DNA of 64,000 bases from Desulfovibrio sp. Fe33. GTDB taxonomy: Bacteria; Desulfobacterota; Desulfovibrionia; Desulfovibrionales; Desulfovibrionaceae. Under the pieces are notes generated by a model. It was given only the letters and a program-made list of their open reading frames with translations, was not told the DNA's origin and did no database searches. The stretch covers positions 434,001 through 498,000 of the forward strand of contig NZ_JAQKGU010000002.1 of NCBI RefSeq assembly GCF_028532725.1. The letters are read 5' to 3'. Numbering within the stretch: the first letter of the stretch is position 1; every line of letters starts with the position of its first letter. Of this stretch, positions 9,424 to 18,173 are shown one piece after another. The position numbers and the translations under genes are program-made.

Positions 9424-10443
9424 TCATTTGCCGAAACCGCAGGCTGGGTAGCGACAGGTTTTGCATCCCTCGCAGAAGCCCCCGTAGCCCAAGGAAAGGA
9501 CGTCGTCGCGGGTTACGTCCATGCCGCAAAGCAGGCGCGGGACGACGATGTCGAAGATGCTGGCACGGTAGTACATGACGCAACCGGGAAGACCCAACAC
9601 GGGCACGTCGCCCATGCGCGCCAGCATGAACATGGCTCCCGGGAAGATGGGGGCGCCGTAGGTCACCACCTCGGCCCCGGCGGCCCGAATGGCGGCGGGT
9701 GTGCGGTCGTCGGGGTCAACGGACATGCCGCCCGTGACCACGATGAGCTCTGCTCCGTCATCGAGGAAATCCAGAATGGCTTTGGCTGTCATGGCCTGGT
9801 CGTCTGAAACAAGCCGCTTGCCGATTATGGTGCTGCCGTAACTTCTGAATTTGTCGCGGACTACCGGGCCGAACTGATCCTCGATAAGGCCGTTGTAAAC
9901 TTCACTGCCCGTGACCACGATGCCCACACGTGTCGGTTTGAGCGGCCGAACCCGGATGATCGGACCGGATTCTTCAAGCAGATGCTCGGCTTTCTGGATC
10001 AAAGCTTCGGGTACCACCAGAGGCAGGACCCGGACCCCGGCCAACTTTCGCCCTCGTGCCGTAAACTGATTGCCGTGGACCGTGGCGAAGAGAATGTCGC
10101 CCAGGCAATTGAGCGCGAGCAGCCGTTCGGCGTTGATTTCCACCACCCCGTCCACGGCGGCGGTGAAGGTGGTTTTGCCCTCCTCCGGATCGCTCAGCTT
10201 CAGACCGGAACCGGCGGCGGCTGAAGCTATTCTCCGGGCTGCATCGTCCTCATGCACGTAGCCGTCGGCGAGATCGAATACGTAGAGATGCTCCTTGCCG
10301 ATTTTGCGCAGCTCGGCGATGTCCTCCTGCCGGACCACGTGGCCTCGGCGAAATCCCGGCCCTTTGCTTTGCCCAGGCACGATACGAGTGATGTCGTGGC
10401 ACAGCACCGTGCCGACGGCATCTTCAACGTCAATGACTTTCAT
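9424..10443 (-). CDS. MoeA-like molybdopterin-binding protein
   Basis: A 339-residue protein of the MoeA/Mog-domain type found beside molybdenum hydroxylases. The N-terminus (MKVIDVEDAVGTVLCHDITRI) is a MoeA-like beta segment. The MoCF_biosynth domain lies at ~180-310, with VGIVVTGSEVYNG and VVTGGMSVDPDDRTP, and a PGCVMYYRASIFD loop follows. The C-terminus has four Cys in CEGCKTCRYPAC, a small metal-binding-looking tail. It is expected to insert or hold the molybdenum cofactor for the adjacent hydroxylase. I chose the ATG at 10443, which overlaps the end of the BCCT gene by 14 nt; the longer upstream frame lies inside that gene. It is the last gene of the apparent operon. Confidence 0.85.
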   Translation of the reverse strand: MKVIDVEDAVGTVLCHDITRIVPGQSKGPGFRRGHVVRQEDIAELRKIGKEHLYVFDLADGYVHEDDAARRIASAAAGSGLKLSDPEEGKTTFTAAVDGVVEINAERLLALNCLGDILFATVHGNQFTARGRKLAGVRVLPLVVPEALIQKAEHLLEESGPIIRVRPLKPTRVGIVVTGSEVYNGLIEDQFGPVVRDKFRSYGSTIIGKRLVSDDQAMTAKAILDFLDDGAELIVVTGGMSVDPDDRTPAAIRAAGAEVVTYGAPIFPGAMFMLARMGDVPVLGLPGCVMYYRASIFDIVVPRLLCGMDVTRDDVLSLGYGGFCEGCKTCRYPACGFGK

Positions 10444-12043
10444 GGCCGTTCTCCTTTTCTTTTGTTGTCCACGGGGCGCAAGATGCGTCGATCGGCGCCG
10501 GTGCCCAGCCCGTGCGGTGATATTCGTTGAAAAAGGCAGCCACACCGAGCCAGAGTACGATGAGTACGGGCAGGCCGACCACGATGGATGCGGTTTGCAG
10601 CACCGAGAGAGGGCCGTCGATAAGCAGGATGCCCAGCGGAACCAGGGCCAGGCAGATCGCCCAGAAGAGGCGGTTCCAGCGGGTTGGCTCGTCTTCGGGC
10701 GTGAGAGTGGCGGTGGTGGTGGCGGCCAGTGCGAAGGACACCGCGTCGAAGGTGGTGGCCATGGAAATGGCCGTGACCAGGGAGAATATCAGTTTGAATG
10801 CGGCGGGAAACGGGATGAAGTCGGCTACGGCCATTATGGCGGTGGCTCCCTTTACGCTGTTGACCAGGGCCGCCACGTCGAGTTGCTTCGTGATTTGCAA
10901 GTGCAGCCCGAAGTTGCCGAACACCATGTAGAACAAACCGCATCCCAACGAAGCCAGGATTACGGGGCCGAGCACTACCTGGCGCACGGTGCGCCCCCGG
11001 GAAATTTTGGCGATAAACAAGCTCATGAATGGGGCGTACGCTACGAACCAGGCGTAGTAGAAGACGGTCCAGTCCTGGGTGAAGCTCGATCCGCCTAGGG
11101 GATCGGTAGCTGTGGCCATGCGCACGAAATGCGTGGCCAGCAGCCCCACGGCATTCAGCGAGGTTTTGGTCAGGAACAGGGTGGGCCCGACGAAAAAGAC
11201 GTAAAGCAGCAGCCCCAAAGCGACATAGACATTGAAGTCGGAGAGCCGGTGCATCCCTTTCTTGAGGCCCAAGGACGAAGTGATTGAGAACAGCAGCGTG
11301 ACCAGCGCGAGAATGACCATTTCCAGGCCGAAACCGTGGTTCAGGCCGAAGCACGACGCCACGCCCGCAGCCACGATGGGGATGCCCAACCCCAGCGCAG
11401 TGGCTGACCCGGCTACCAGCCCGACCATGAACAGGATGTCGATGACCTTGCCCGGCCAGGAGTGGACCCGGTCACCCAGCAGGCCGCTGCACGCCTGGGA
11501 GATATTTAGAATAGGCACTTTCTTGACATAGAAACTGTAGCCGATGGGCACGGCCAGGGTGGCGTAGATGGCCCAGCAGATGGGTCCCCAATGGAATAGG
11601 CCGTAGGCGCAGCTCAATTTCATTGCCTTGGGGGATCCCGCGGGCTCCCCGCCGAGGGGGTAGCCCAGGTAGTAGGCCCAGTCGATGGCTCCGCCGAACA
11701 TGATGCCGGCGCCGACTCCTGCGCAGATCAGCATGCCGATCCAGGAAAAGGTGGAGTATTCCACGGTATCGCCCAGACGTTTGCCGCTCAGCGGGCCGAA
11801 GGCAAACCACAGGATCAGCACCAGGGAGCCGAGGCCCGCCAGCAGGTAGAGCCAGTCCATGTCACGGGTGATGAGGGTAAAGAGTCGGTTGATGATCCGC
11901 TCGCCTTCGGCCGGGTACAGGATGAGCGGGATACAGATGGCGAGCACTATGGCGAGAGTGCCGCCGAAACACGCGGTGCGAATGCCCCCGGACACATATG
12001 CGTGCGCGGCGTGCGTTGCGTTGGTTGGCTTATTGCGAGACAT
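10430..12043 (-). CDS. BCCT-family betaine/carnitine/choline-type transporter
   Basis: A 537-residue integral membrane protein with about twelve predicted membrane segments. It carries the BCCT signature region FTQDWTVFYYAWFVAYAPFMSLFIAKISRGRTVRQ and the early SGKRLGDTVEYSTFSWIGM segment. The family carries quaternary-ammonium or sulfonium compounds with Na+ or H+, or by exchange. The aromatic substrate box is less Trp-rich than in betaine carriers, so the substrate may differ. The ATG at 12043 has a GAGG box; the longer frame upstream lies in a GC-rich leader. Its place between mocA-like and moeA-like genes suggests that it imports the hydroxylase substrate, perhaps a betaine of an N-heterocycle. 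Confidence 0.88.
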   Translation of the reverse strand: MSRNKPTNATHAAHAYVSGGIRTACFGGTLAIVLAICIPLILYPAEGERIINRLFTLITRDMDWLYLLAGLGSLVLILWFAFGPLSGKRLGDTVEYSTFSWIGMLICAGVGAGIMFGGAIDWAYYLGYPLGGEPAGSPKAMKLSCAYGLFHWGPICWAIYATLAVPIGYSFYVKKVPILNISQACSGLLGDRVHSWPGKVIDILFMVGLVAGSATALGLGIPIVAAGVASCFGLNHGFGLEMVILALVTLLFSITSSLGLKKGMHRLSDFNVYVALGLLLYVFFVGPTLFLTKTSLNAVGLLATHFVRMATATDPLGGSSFTQDWTVFYYAWFVAYAPFMSLFIAKISRGRTVRQVVLGPVILASLGCGLFYMVFGNFGLHLQITKQLDVAALVNSVKGATAIMAVADFIPFPAAFKLIFSLVTAISMATTFDAVSFALAATTTATLTPEDEPTRWNRLFWAICLALVPLGILLIDGPLSVLQTASIVVGLPVLIVLWLGVAAFFNEYHRTGWAPAPIDASCAPWTTKEKENGHESH

Positions 12044-12286
12044 TGTCCAATCCTCTTTGCCTGTTTCTTCGGCAGGCGGTTCCGGTTTTTCCCCGGGGGG
12101 CCCGCCCCGGTGTCTGCCGGGGCGGGTGGTGCCTGACCTGCGTTGGTGTATCAGGGCCGGTCGACCTGGGCGGAGCACACAGCCTTTGCTGCCGATGGGT
12201 GGGCGTTTAAGGAGGTGTATCAGCCCGTTCAGGTTGGTGGCGCTCCGCCAACGGACGAAAAACCGATCCGATGTTTCGTACTCCGG

Positions 12287-12910
12287 TTATGTCGCTTGCA
12301 AGCCCTGCGCGGCTTCGTGGCGGCGGAGGAGCAGGCTATATTGGGTTGCTGTGTCGATGTCGATGAACGGCCCCGGATGGTCCACTTTCAACAAGCGCAG
12401 GGCGAGCCCGCGCGAGGCGATGAGTGCGCGCGCGGGCGTGTCGCCCCCCAGTTCTCTCAGCCGGGGGAACCAGGCCGCCGGAACCGTAATCGGATGGCCT
12501 TGCATGTCTTCGATCGTCGGTACGATCCAAAAATCCGGGTGTTGAGAAAATGCCCAGATCAAATGGTCGATGGTGGCGGGCGTCAGCAATGGCTGATCCG
12601 CCATGAGCTCCATACAACCGTCCGCGCCGTCGAGAGCTTGCAGCCCGCTTTTGAGCGCTTCGGCCTGCCCCAGGCACGCCGCCGGGTCCACTACCACGCG
12701 GCAGCCCGACAAATCCAGCTTCGGCAGCCGGGCCGGAGCTTCATCCAACACGACAATCACTTCATGCAGCCGCGAACCAAGGGCCGCGTTGACCGCATGC
12801 TGAAGCAGGGGGAGGCCCCGGAAGGGCAGGAACCGTTTGTCCCTGCCCATCCGGGTTGACTTTCCCGCAGCGAGCAGCACGCCGGAAACCTTGGCAATGA
12901 TCTGTTTCAT
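12287..12910 (-). CDS. MocA-like molybdenum cofactor cytidylyltransferase / NTP transferase
   Basis: A 207-residue MobA/MocA-type nucleotidyltransferase. It has the NTP-binding start GVLLAAGKSTRMGRDKRFLPF at ~9-29, a GQAEALKSGLQAL segment, ELMADQPLLTPATID with the metal-binding Asp, and a GHPITVPAAWFP loop. MocA makes molybdopterin cytosine dinucleotide, the cofactor form used by xanthine-dehydrogenase-family enzymes, and it lies directly downstream of the three hydroxylase subunits. Specificity for CTP rather than GTP is inferred from that context. The gap to the preceding FAD subunit is 16 nt, so they are co-transcribed. Confidence 0.85.
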   Translation of the reverse strand: MKQIIAKVSGVLLAAGKSTRMGRDKRFLPFRGLPLLQHAVNAALGSRLHEVIVVLDEAPARLPKLDLSGCRVVVDPAACLGQAEALKSGLQALDGADGCMELMADQPLLTPATIDHLIWAFSQHPDFWIVPTIEDMQGHPITVPAAWFPRLRELGGDTPARALIASRGLALRLLKVDHPGPFIDIDTATQYSLLLRRHEAAQGLQAT

Positions 12911-12926
12911 GACGTGTGCCTGCCGG

Positions 12927-13913
12927 TTATGCCTGTTTCAGACAATCCATGAGCGTATCGGCCACGACGGCCTTGGCCATGGGTACCTTGTAGGTGTTGA
13001 ACAGCAGCGGTTTGGCCTTGGCCAGGGCCAATTCTCCCGCCTGCGTCGCGGATTCCCGGGTCAACGGCTGGCCTGCCAGATACTCCTCGGCCTCGATGCA
13101 GCGGTAGGGATTGTTGTGGACGCCGTTGAGGCAGATGCGAACGGTTGCAATCTTGCCGTTATCCAGAGTCAGGGCCGCGGCGCAGTTGACCAGGGCGAAG
13201 TCGATGGATTGGCGGAGGGCTATCTTGCGGAACGCGCTGCGCCCCGCCGCCCCGGGATGCGGGACGGAGATGCCGGTGACGATCTCCTCATGTTCCAGGA
13301 CAGTGGAGACGGCACCCCTCTCGGCGGAGAAGAACTCGTCGATGGGGATGGTGCGCTTGTTGGTTTCCACCAGGGCGTCGAGCGCCACCAGGGCGGGAGC
13401 CGTGTCGCTGGGATTTACGGCAATGCATTTTTTTACCGCGCCGAAGATGGAGTGGTACCGATGGTCGCCGGGCACGGCCAGACAGCGCTTGCCGCCCTTG
13501 CGCACGCAGTCGATGCGTCCGCCCAGCTTATCGGGATAGCGGTAGTACCAGCAACGGTTCTGCTGGCAGATGTTGCCGGCTATGGTGCCGATGTTGCGCA
13601 ACAGGGGAGATCCCGTTTTGCGTGCGGCCTCGGCCAGGCCCGGCCAGGTGTTTCGCACGACATCCGACTCGGCGATACGGGTCAGAGTGACCAGCGCACC
13701 CAAATGCAGGCCGTCTTCGTCCTGCCGGATACCGTCCAGACCGGGGATGGTTTTCAGGTTGATGATCGCCTCGGGGCTTTCCATCCACAGGTTGTCCTTG
13801 AGACACCCCATGAGATCGCTGCCGCCCCCGATGACGTGGGCGGAATCATACTGTTGCAGGGCTGCGGCGGCTTCGTCGACGCTCGTGGCTTCCAGGTGCT
13901 TGAACCGTTTCAT
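12927..13913 (-). CDS. Molybdenum hydroxylase, FAD-binding subunit with extra Cys loop
   Basis: A 328-residue CoxM/XdhB-like subunit. The FAD-binding motifs are VIGGGSDLMG (~28-36) and RNIGTIAGNICQQNRC (~106-121), followed by the CO dehydrogenase flavoprotein C-terminal domain. A notable insertion holds Cys121, Cys136, Cys144 and Cys163 (spacing x14, x7, x18) plus Cys116. 4-Hydroxybenzoyl-CoA reductase beta subunits carry a [4Fe-4S] cluster in a loop at about this position; whether these Cys bind one is inference. It transfers electrons between the [2Fe-2S] clusters and an external acceptor. Its start abuts the stop of the large subunit. Confidence 0.9.
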   Translation of the reverse strand: MKRFKHLEATSVDEAAAALQQYDSAHVIGGGSDLMGCLKDNLWMESPEAIINLKTIPGLDGIRQDEDGLHLGALVTLTRIAESDVVRNTWPGLAEAARKTGSPLLRNIGTIAGNICQQNRCWYYRYPDKLGGRIDCVRKGGKRCLAVPGDHRYHSIFGAVKKCIAVNPSDTAPALVALDALVETNKRTIPIDEFFSAERGAVSTVLEHEEIVTGISVPHPGAAGRSAFRKIALRQSIDFALVNCAAALTLDNGKIATVRICLNGVHNNPYRCIEAEEYLAGQPLTRESATQAGELALAKAKPLLFNTYKVPMAKAVVADTLMDCLKQA

Positions 13914-16283
13914 TTACTTGCCCCCTTTTCCGGATTTGATCTTGCCGAGCCCGGAGAGGATTCTTGCCGGGGTGAAGGGCGTCTCGGTGAGCCGGACGCC
14001 GATGGCGTTGTAGATGGCGTTGGAGAACGCGGCCAATGACGGACAGGCGGCACCTTCGCCGCAGGCTGTGGCCCCGAAGGGGTGCGTCGGATCGCCGGGG
14101 ATTTCCAGGACCATCGGCTCGATGGTGCAGTCCATGGCCGTGCACGGCTTGTATTCCACGAAGTTGGGCACCAGGAGCCTGCCGGTGCGTTTGTCCGAGA
14201 TGCATTCACAGCCGAGCACCGCATGCTCCACGCCGTGGCGGGCGGTGAGCAACTGGCCTTCAACGATTTTCGGGTGCAGGGCGCGCCCCACGTTTTGGAC
14301 CATGGTCACACGAACGTCGGAGACCATGCCGGTCTCGGTGTCCACGTCCAGGGAGATGAACTGAGCGCCTTTTTCCTTGGGGATATACAGTTCGTCCTTG
14401 TTACCGTTCCTGAGGCAATTCGGGTGGGGTGAATCGTTGACGTAGGAGCCGATGATCTCGTGACGGCCGCCGTAATGGCCGATGGGGCCGAATATTTCTT
14501 TGACGGTTACGCCCTTGTCCGGGGCGGCGGTCACATAGACCCCTTCCTTTCCCATGCTCAGAGCCTGGGGAGGCATACCGAGTTTTTGGGAGGCCAATCG
14601 AAGCAGTTGGTTCTTGGCGTCCATGGCGGCCTCGTATGTGGCCCATCCCTGAAGCCAGGTGCCGCAACTGTTGGAGACCAGCGTGGCAAACGGCGTGGAA
14701 TCGGTGTCCGCGCAGACAAGTCCCACCTTTTCGTACGGGATGCCCAGCACTTCGGCCACGATCTGGCATTGCACGGTGTGCTGGCCTTGCCCGATGTCGG
14801 CCACGGCGCAGACCAAGGCGGCGGAGCCGTCGGGGAATATCTTGACCATGGCTTCGCTCGAATTGCCGGGGCCGGGGCGTCCCGCGCCCATGGCGAAGAT
14901 GGCCACACCTATTCCGTGGCGAACACGTCCGGTCTTTTCGTTTGGATGCTGCCATTGATTGGCCCAGTCCAGGTGCTTTGCTCCCGCGTCCAGGCATTCA
15001 TGAATGCCCGACGAGGAGATGATGGCCGATTTGTAGCTCAGCGGGTCCCATCCGGCGTCAATATCGCCCGTGCGCATGCAGTTCATCTTGCGCAGGGCAA
15101 TGGGGTCCATGCCCAATTTTTCGGCCGCCATGTCCATGGTGACCTCCACCGGGAAAATACCCTCGGGCGCGCCGTATCCCTGCCAGCCCACGGCGGTGTA
15201 GCGGTTGGTGTACACGTAATGAATCTGGCCACGCATGTGTTTGCAATTATGCGAGTAGAGGACGGCTCCTGTGGCCAGCATGGCGTTTTTTGCCGGATAC
15301 TTGTCGCCGCTGGCGCCAACTTCCTGCCAATGCTGAAAGTCCATCGAAGTCAGGGTACCGTCTTTTTTGAAGCCTATTTTGACGTCGTTCAGACTGCCGC
15401 GGGACCAGCCGCAGAGCATCTCTTCCTCGCGGGAATAGCCGCAGTGGACCGGTTTTTTCAAATGCAGGCAGGCCAAGCTGGCGATAAGCAGGTAATGGGA
15501 GGGCAGGTTGGGGTCCAGTACCGTGGCGTTCTTTCCGCCAAAGCTGGAACCGGTAAACGGCGAAACCAGATTGACATTGTGCGAACCGATGCCCAGTGCC
15601 TCGGCCAGGCGATATTTTTCGTCATGCAACCCCTGGGAGTGGGTGTGGACATGCAGCTTCACGCCGTCAAACCGGGCCGTGCAGCCCCGGGGCTCCATGG
15701 TGGGCGACTTGCAGTAGGCGTAGCGGAAACCCTTTTGTTCCACAATGACATCCGCTTCGGCAAAGCCCTGCTCCACGTCGCCGAAGCCGTTGTATTCCGC
15801 CGGAGTACTGGTCTTGTACAGGCCGGTTTCCGGATCGCGATCACTCAAATAGGCGTGGTACTCCCAGTCGTGGCTGTTGGGTTCTCCTTCGAACACCTGG
15901 GGCGATTCGGGATCCATGGCTTCCACCAGATCCATGACAAAGGGCTTAGTCTTGTATTCGACCTTGATGGCGTTCATGGCCTCCTCGGCCACGGTTTCGT
16001 CTGTCGCGATGACTGCGGCCACCAGGTCGCCCACATAATAGACCGATTTGCGAAAGGCCGTGGGGAAGTTGTCGGAGGTCATGACCAGATGAACGCCTTC
16101 CATGGCCTCGGCCTCGCTGGTGTCAATTCTCAGGATGTCCGCCGCGGGATGCGGGCTACGCAGAATCCGGGCTTCAAGCATACCCCGGAACTGGAAGTCG
16201 CCGTAATATTTCGCCTCTCCAGTAACGCGGGGGTTGCCGTCCTTTTGCCGTACATTGGAACCTACCGCTTTCGTATCAGCCAT
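13914..16283 (-). CDS. Molybdenum hydroxylase, molybdopterin-binding large subunit
   Basis: A 789-residue xanthine dehydrogenase/CO dehydrogenase-type catalytic subunit. It shows N-terminal GNPRVTGEAKYYGDF, the FTGSSFGGKNA loop, GWQGYGAPEGIFPVEVTMDMAAEKLGMDPI for pterin binding, QGQHTVQCQIVAE, and a C-terminal CGEGAACPSLAAFSNAIYNAIG with the conserved catalytic-type Glu. The family hydroxylates N-heterocycles, aldehydes or CO using water, or works reductively on aryl-CoA. The Cys-containing loop VSNSCGTWLQG does not match the CoxL active-site signature that I know, so CO oxidation is unlikely. The substrate cannot be read from sequence. It overlaps the iron-sulfur subunit gene by 8 nt. Confidence 0.93.
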   Translation of the reverse strand: MADTKAVGSNVRQKDGNPRVTGEAKYYGDFQFRGMLEARILRSPHPAADILRIDTSEAEAMEGVHLVMTSDNFPTAFRKSVYYVGDLVAAVIATDETVAEEAMNAIKVEYKTKPFVMDLVEAMDPESPQVFEGEPNSHDWEYHAYLSDRDPETGLYKTSTPAEYNGFGDVEQGFAEADVIVEQKGFRYAYCKSPTMEPRGCTARFDGVKLHVHTHSQGLHDEKYRLAEALGIGSHNVNLVSPFTGSSFGGKNATVLDPNLPSHYLLIASLACLHLKKPVHCGYSREEEMLCGWSRGSLNDVKIGFKKDGTLTSMDFQHWQEVGASGDKYPAKNAMLATGAVLYSHNCKHMRGQIHYVYTNRYTAVGWQGYGAPEGIFPVEVTMDMAAEKLGMDPIALRKMNCMRTGDIDAGWDPLSYKSAIISSSGIHECLDAGAKHLDWANQWQHPNEKTGRVRHGIGVAIFAMGAGRPGPGNSSEAMVKIFPDGSAALVCAVADIGQGQHTVQCQIVAEVLGIPYEKVGLVCADTDSTPFATLVSNSCGTWLQGWATYEAAMDAKNQLLRLASQKLGMPPQALSMGKEGVYVTAAPDKGVTVKEIFGPIGHYGGRHEIIGSYVNDSPHPNCLRNGNKDELYIPKEKGAQFISLDVDTETGMVSDVRVTMVQNVGRALHPKIVEGQLLTARHGVEHAVLGCECISDKRTGRLLVPNFVEYKPCTAMDCTIEPMVLEIPGDPTHPFGATACGEGAACPSLAAFSNAIYNAIGVRLTETPFTPARILSGLGKIKSGKGGK

Positions 16284-16773
16284 TGCTTCGTTCCTCGCTC
16301 ATCTTTTTGGCAGCGCTTTTTACCGCATTGATGATGTGCTCGTAGTTGCTGCAAATGCAGATGTTGCCGCCCAATGCCTCTTTGATTTCTTCTTCGGAGG
16401 GGTCCGGGTTCTTGAGCAGCAGTCCCTTGGTGGACATAATCATCCCGGGAGAACAAAAGCCGCATTGGGCTCCATATTCCTCCAGCCAGGCCTCCTGGAT
16501 GGGGTGCAGCTTTCCATTTTTGGACAACCCTTCGATGGTTTCGATTTCCTTGCCTTCCTGCTCCACGGCCAGGACCATGCACGAAGGCGTCGCTATCCCG
16601 TCGATGAGCACGGTACAGGCGCCGCATGCGCCTTCGCCGCACGCTTCCTTGGCCCCGGTCAGGCCGAGTTGGTTGCGCAGCACCTTGGAGAGGACGAGAT
16701 GTGATTCCACCTGCAATTCGTGGGTTTCCCCGTTCACATGGAGGCTGATTCGCTTCATATCTTTCTGTTTCAT
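16276..16773 (-). CDS. Molybdenum hydroxylase, [2Fe-2S] subunit
   Basis: A 165-residue CoxS/XdhC-type iron-sulfur protein with eight cluster Cys. The N-terminal plant-ferredoxin-like set is in ACGEGACGACTVLIDG plus a later SCMVL, and the C-terminal helical set is in AQCGFCSPGMIM and GNICICSNYEHI. It passes electrons from the Mo site to the FAD subunit. I chose the ATG at 16773, which has AAGGAA seven bases upstream, over an earlier ATG 21 bases further out that lacks an RBS. It is the first of the three subunit genes. Confidence 0.93.
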   Translation of the reverse strand: MKQKDMKRISLHVNGETHELQVESHLVLSKVLRNQLGLTGAKEACGEGACGACTVLIDGIATPSCMVLAVEQEGKEIETIEGLSKNGKLHPIQEAWLEEYGAQCGFCSPGMIMSTKGLLLKNPDPSEEEIKEALGGNICICSNYEHIINAVKSAAKKMSEERSNG

Positions 16774-16911
16774 GATCGGTTTCCTTGGTTTCACTTTGCC
16801 GCCCGGATCGGGCGGGGTTTGGCACCGGAATTTGGGCGTACTTCACCTGTTCGGCAGCAACGCTGCTGAAATAAACAAGCGAGATCGGTTAGTTGACGGT
16901 TGGGGTGTCGG

Positions 16912-17835
16912 CTATTGTGCTGCTTCGACTGAAGCCGCTTCGACTTTTGGCTTTCGTGAACTCCAGATGATGCCGCCGACGATCAGAATGCCGCTGACCA
17001 GATGGACCATGCCCATGGTTTCGCCGATGAACAGGTAGCCGAAGATGCCGCTGAGCAGGGGCAAGGCATAGTAGATCATGCCCGCACGGGCGGCTCCCGC
17101 ATTCTCCAAAGCCAGATTCCATAGCCACCAGGCGATCAGGGAATTGCCGATGCCGGTGTAGAGGATGCTGAAGATCACCGTGCCGCTGAATTCGATGTGT
17201 GCCGAGGGCTGGGACCATTCCCAGATGAGGAAGGGGATGAGCATGATCAGGCCGAAAAAGACCATTAACGTCAAGATGGTGCTCTGGGAAAGTCCGGCGG
17301 GAATTTTCCGCAGCACGATGCTGTACACGGCAAAGCCGATGGCCGCGCCGAGCATGAGGATGTCGCCAAAGGCGAATTGGAGTCCCACCAGCCGGCTGAG
17401 CTGTCCGTCGGCCACCAGGTAGATGGAGCCGAGCAGGGCGATGGTACAGCCAATCCAAGTGTTGGTGGACTGTTTTTCACCGAGCAGAGAACAGATGATG
17501 ACGATGAAGATGGGGGTTGTTACGGAGATCAGAGCCAGATTTATGGCTGAAGTGGTCGCAGCGCCGAGATAACACAGCGGGTTGTATAAGGTGACGGCCG
17601 TAAGCCCGGCCACCAGAATTTGGGGCATGAATTTTTTTGCCACAGGCCATTCGCGCTTCAATTTTGGAAGGGCGAAACAGGACAGCGCGCACAGAGCCAC
17701 CAGCCAGCGGGCGGCACCGAGGCTCATGGGCGAGATCTTGCCCACGGCCATCCTGGCCACCACAAAGTTTCCGGACCATATAATGGTCGTCAACAATGCA
17801 AACACGGAACCACGAACGGCACGATTTTCGAGCAT
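16912..17835 (-). CDS. EamA/DMT-family transporter
   Basis: A 307-residue protein with about ten membrane segments in two EamA repeats. Key segments include TIIWSGNFVVARMAVGKISPMSLGAARWLVAL and, in the second half, LYTGIGNSLIAWWLWNLALENAGAARAGMIYYALPLLSGIFGYLFIGE. Members move metabolites such as amino acids or purine-like compounds, usually as exporters. A GGAGG box precedes the ATG. A sigma-54-type promoter 145 bp upstream points into this gene, and the hydroxylase genes follow 138 bp later on the same strand. It may therefore be the first gene of that operon and export a product or intermediate. Confidence 0.87.
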   Translation of the reverse strand: MLENRAVRGSVFALLTTIIWSGNFVVARMAVGKISPMSLGAARWLVALCALSCFALPKLKREWPVAKKFMPQILVAGLTAVTLYNPLCYLGAATTSAINLALISVTTPIFIVIICSLLGEKQSTNTWIGCTIALLGSIYLVADGQLSRLVGLQFAFGDILMLGAAIGFAVYSIVLRKIPAGLSQSTILTLMVFFGLIMLIPFLIWEWSQPSAHIEFSGTVIFSILYTGIGNSLIAWWLWNLALENAGAARAGMIYYALPLLSGIFGYLFIGETMGMVHLVSGILIVGGIIWSSRKPKVEAASVEAAQ

Positions 17836-17979
17836 ACAGCCTCCACATTGCGCACCGGGACCATGACCCCCGGCCTAAGCGGCCACGGCCGTCGATACGC
17901 TTGAAGTTACGGTTTCCATTCCCTAAGCCAATTCCAACAACTTCGTGTCCGGTGGTACCAATGCGGACATTTCGTATGG

Positions 17980-17994
17980 GCAAGAGGCGTGCCA
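17980..17994 (-). promoter_or_regulatory. Sigma-54 (-24/-12) promoter for DMT/Mo-hydroxylase operon
   Basis: Read on the minus strand the sequence is TGGCAC-N5-TTGC (TGGCACGCCTCTTGC), an exact match to the RpoN consensus with correct spacing. It faces the DMT transporter start at 17835, with a leader of about 130 nt. A sigma-54 activator gene ends about 180 bp further upstream, with paired dyads in between. Confidence 0.85.
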
Positions 17995-18089
17995 AAAAAG
18001 AGTTCCATCCTTTTTTCGAAAAAATGTAATAAAAACAATTGATTGATCGATCAACCAAGAGCTGTGCTTTCTTTTCTGAAATGCAAAAT

Positions 18090-18164
18090 CGAGTCATCTT
18101 TGACTCGGAATAATGAAAAAACCGCGCAACGAGCGGGTAAAATGCAGTGAGTCTGGATTGACTC
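18090..18164. promoter_or_regulatory. Paired GAGTCA-N4-TGACTC dyads (probable activator sites)
   Basis: CGAGTCA-TCTT-TGACTCG at 18090-18107 is a perfect dyad, and GAGTCT-GGAT-TGACTC at 18149-18164 is the same with one mismatch. A further TGACTC half-site lies at about 18177 in the end of the activator gene. They sit about 95-185 bp upstream of the RpoN promoter, where enhancer-type sites normally lie. They are probably bound by the product of the adjacent sigma-54 activator gene. Confidence 0.7.
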
Positions 18165-18173
18165 GTGAGCCGC

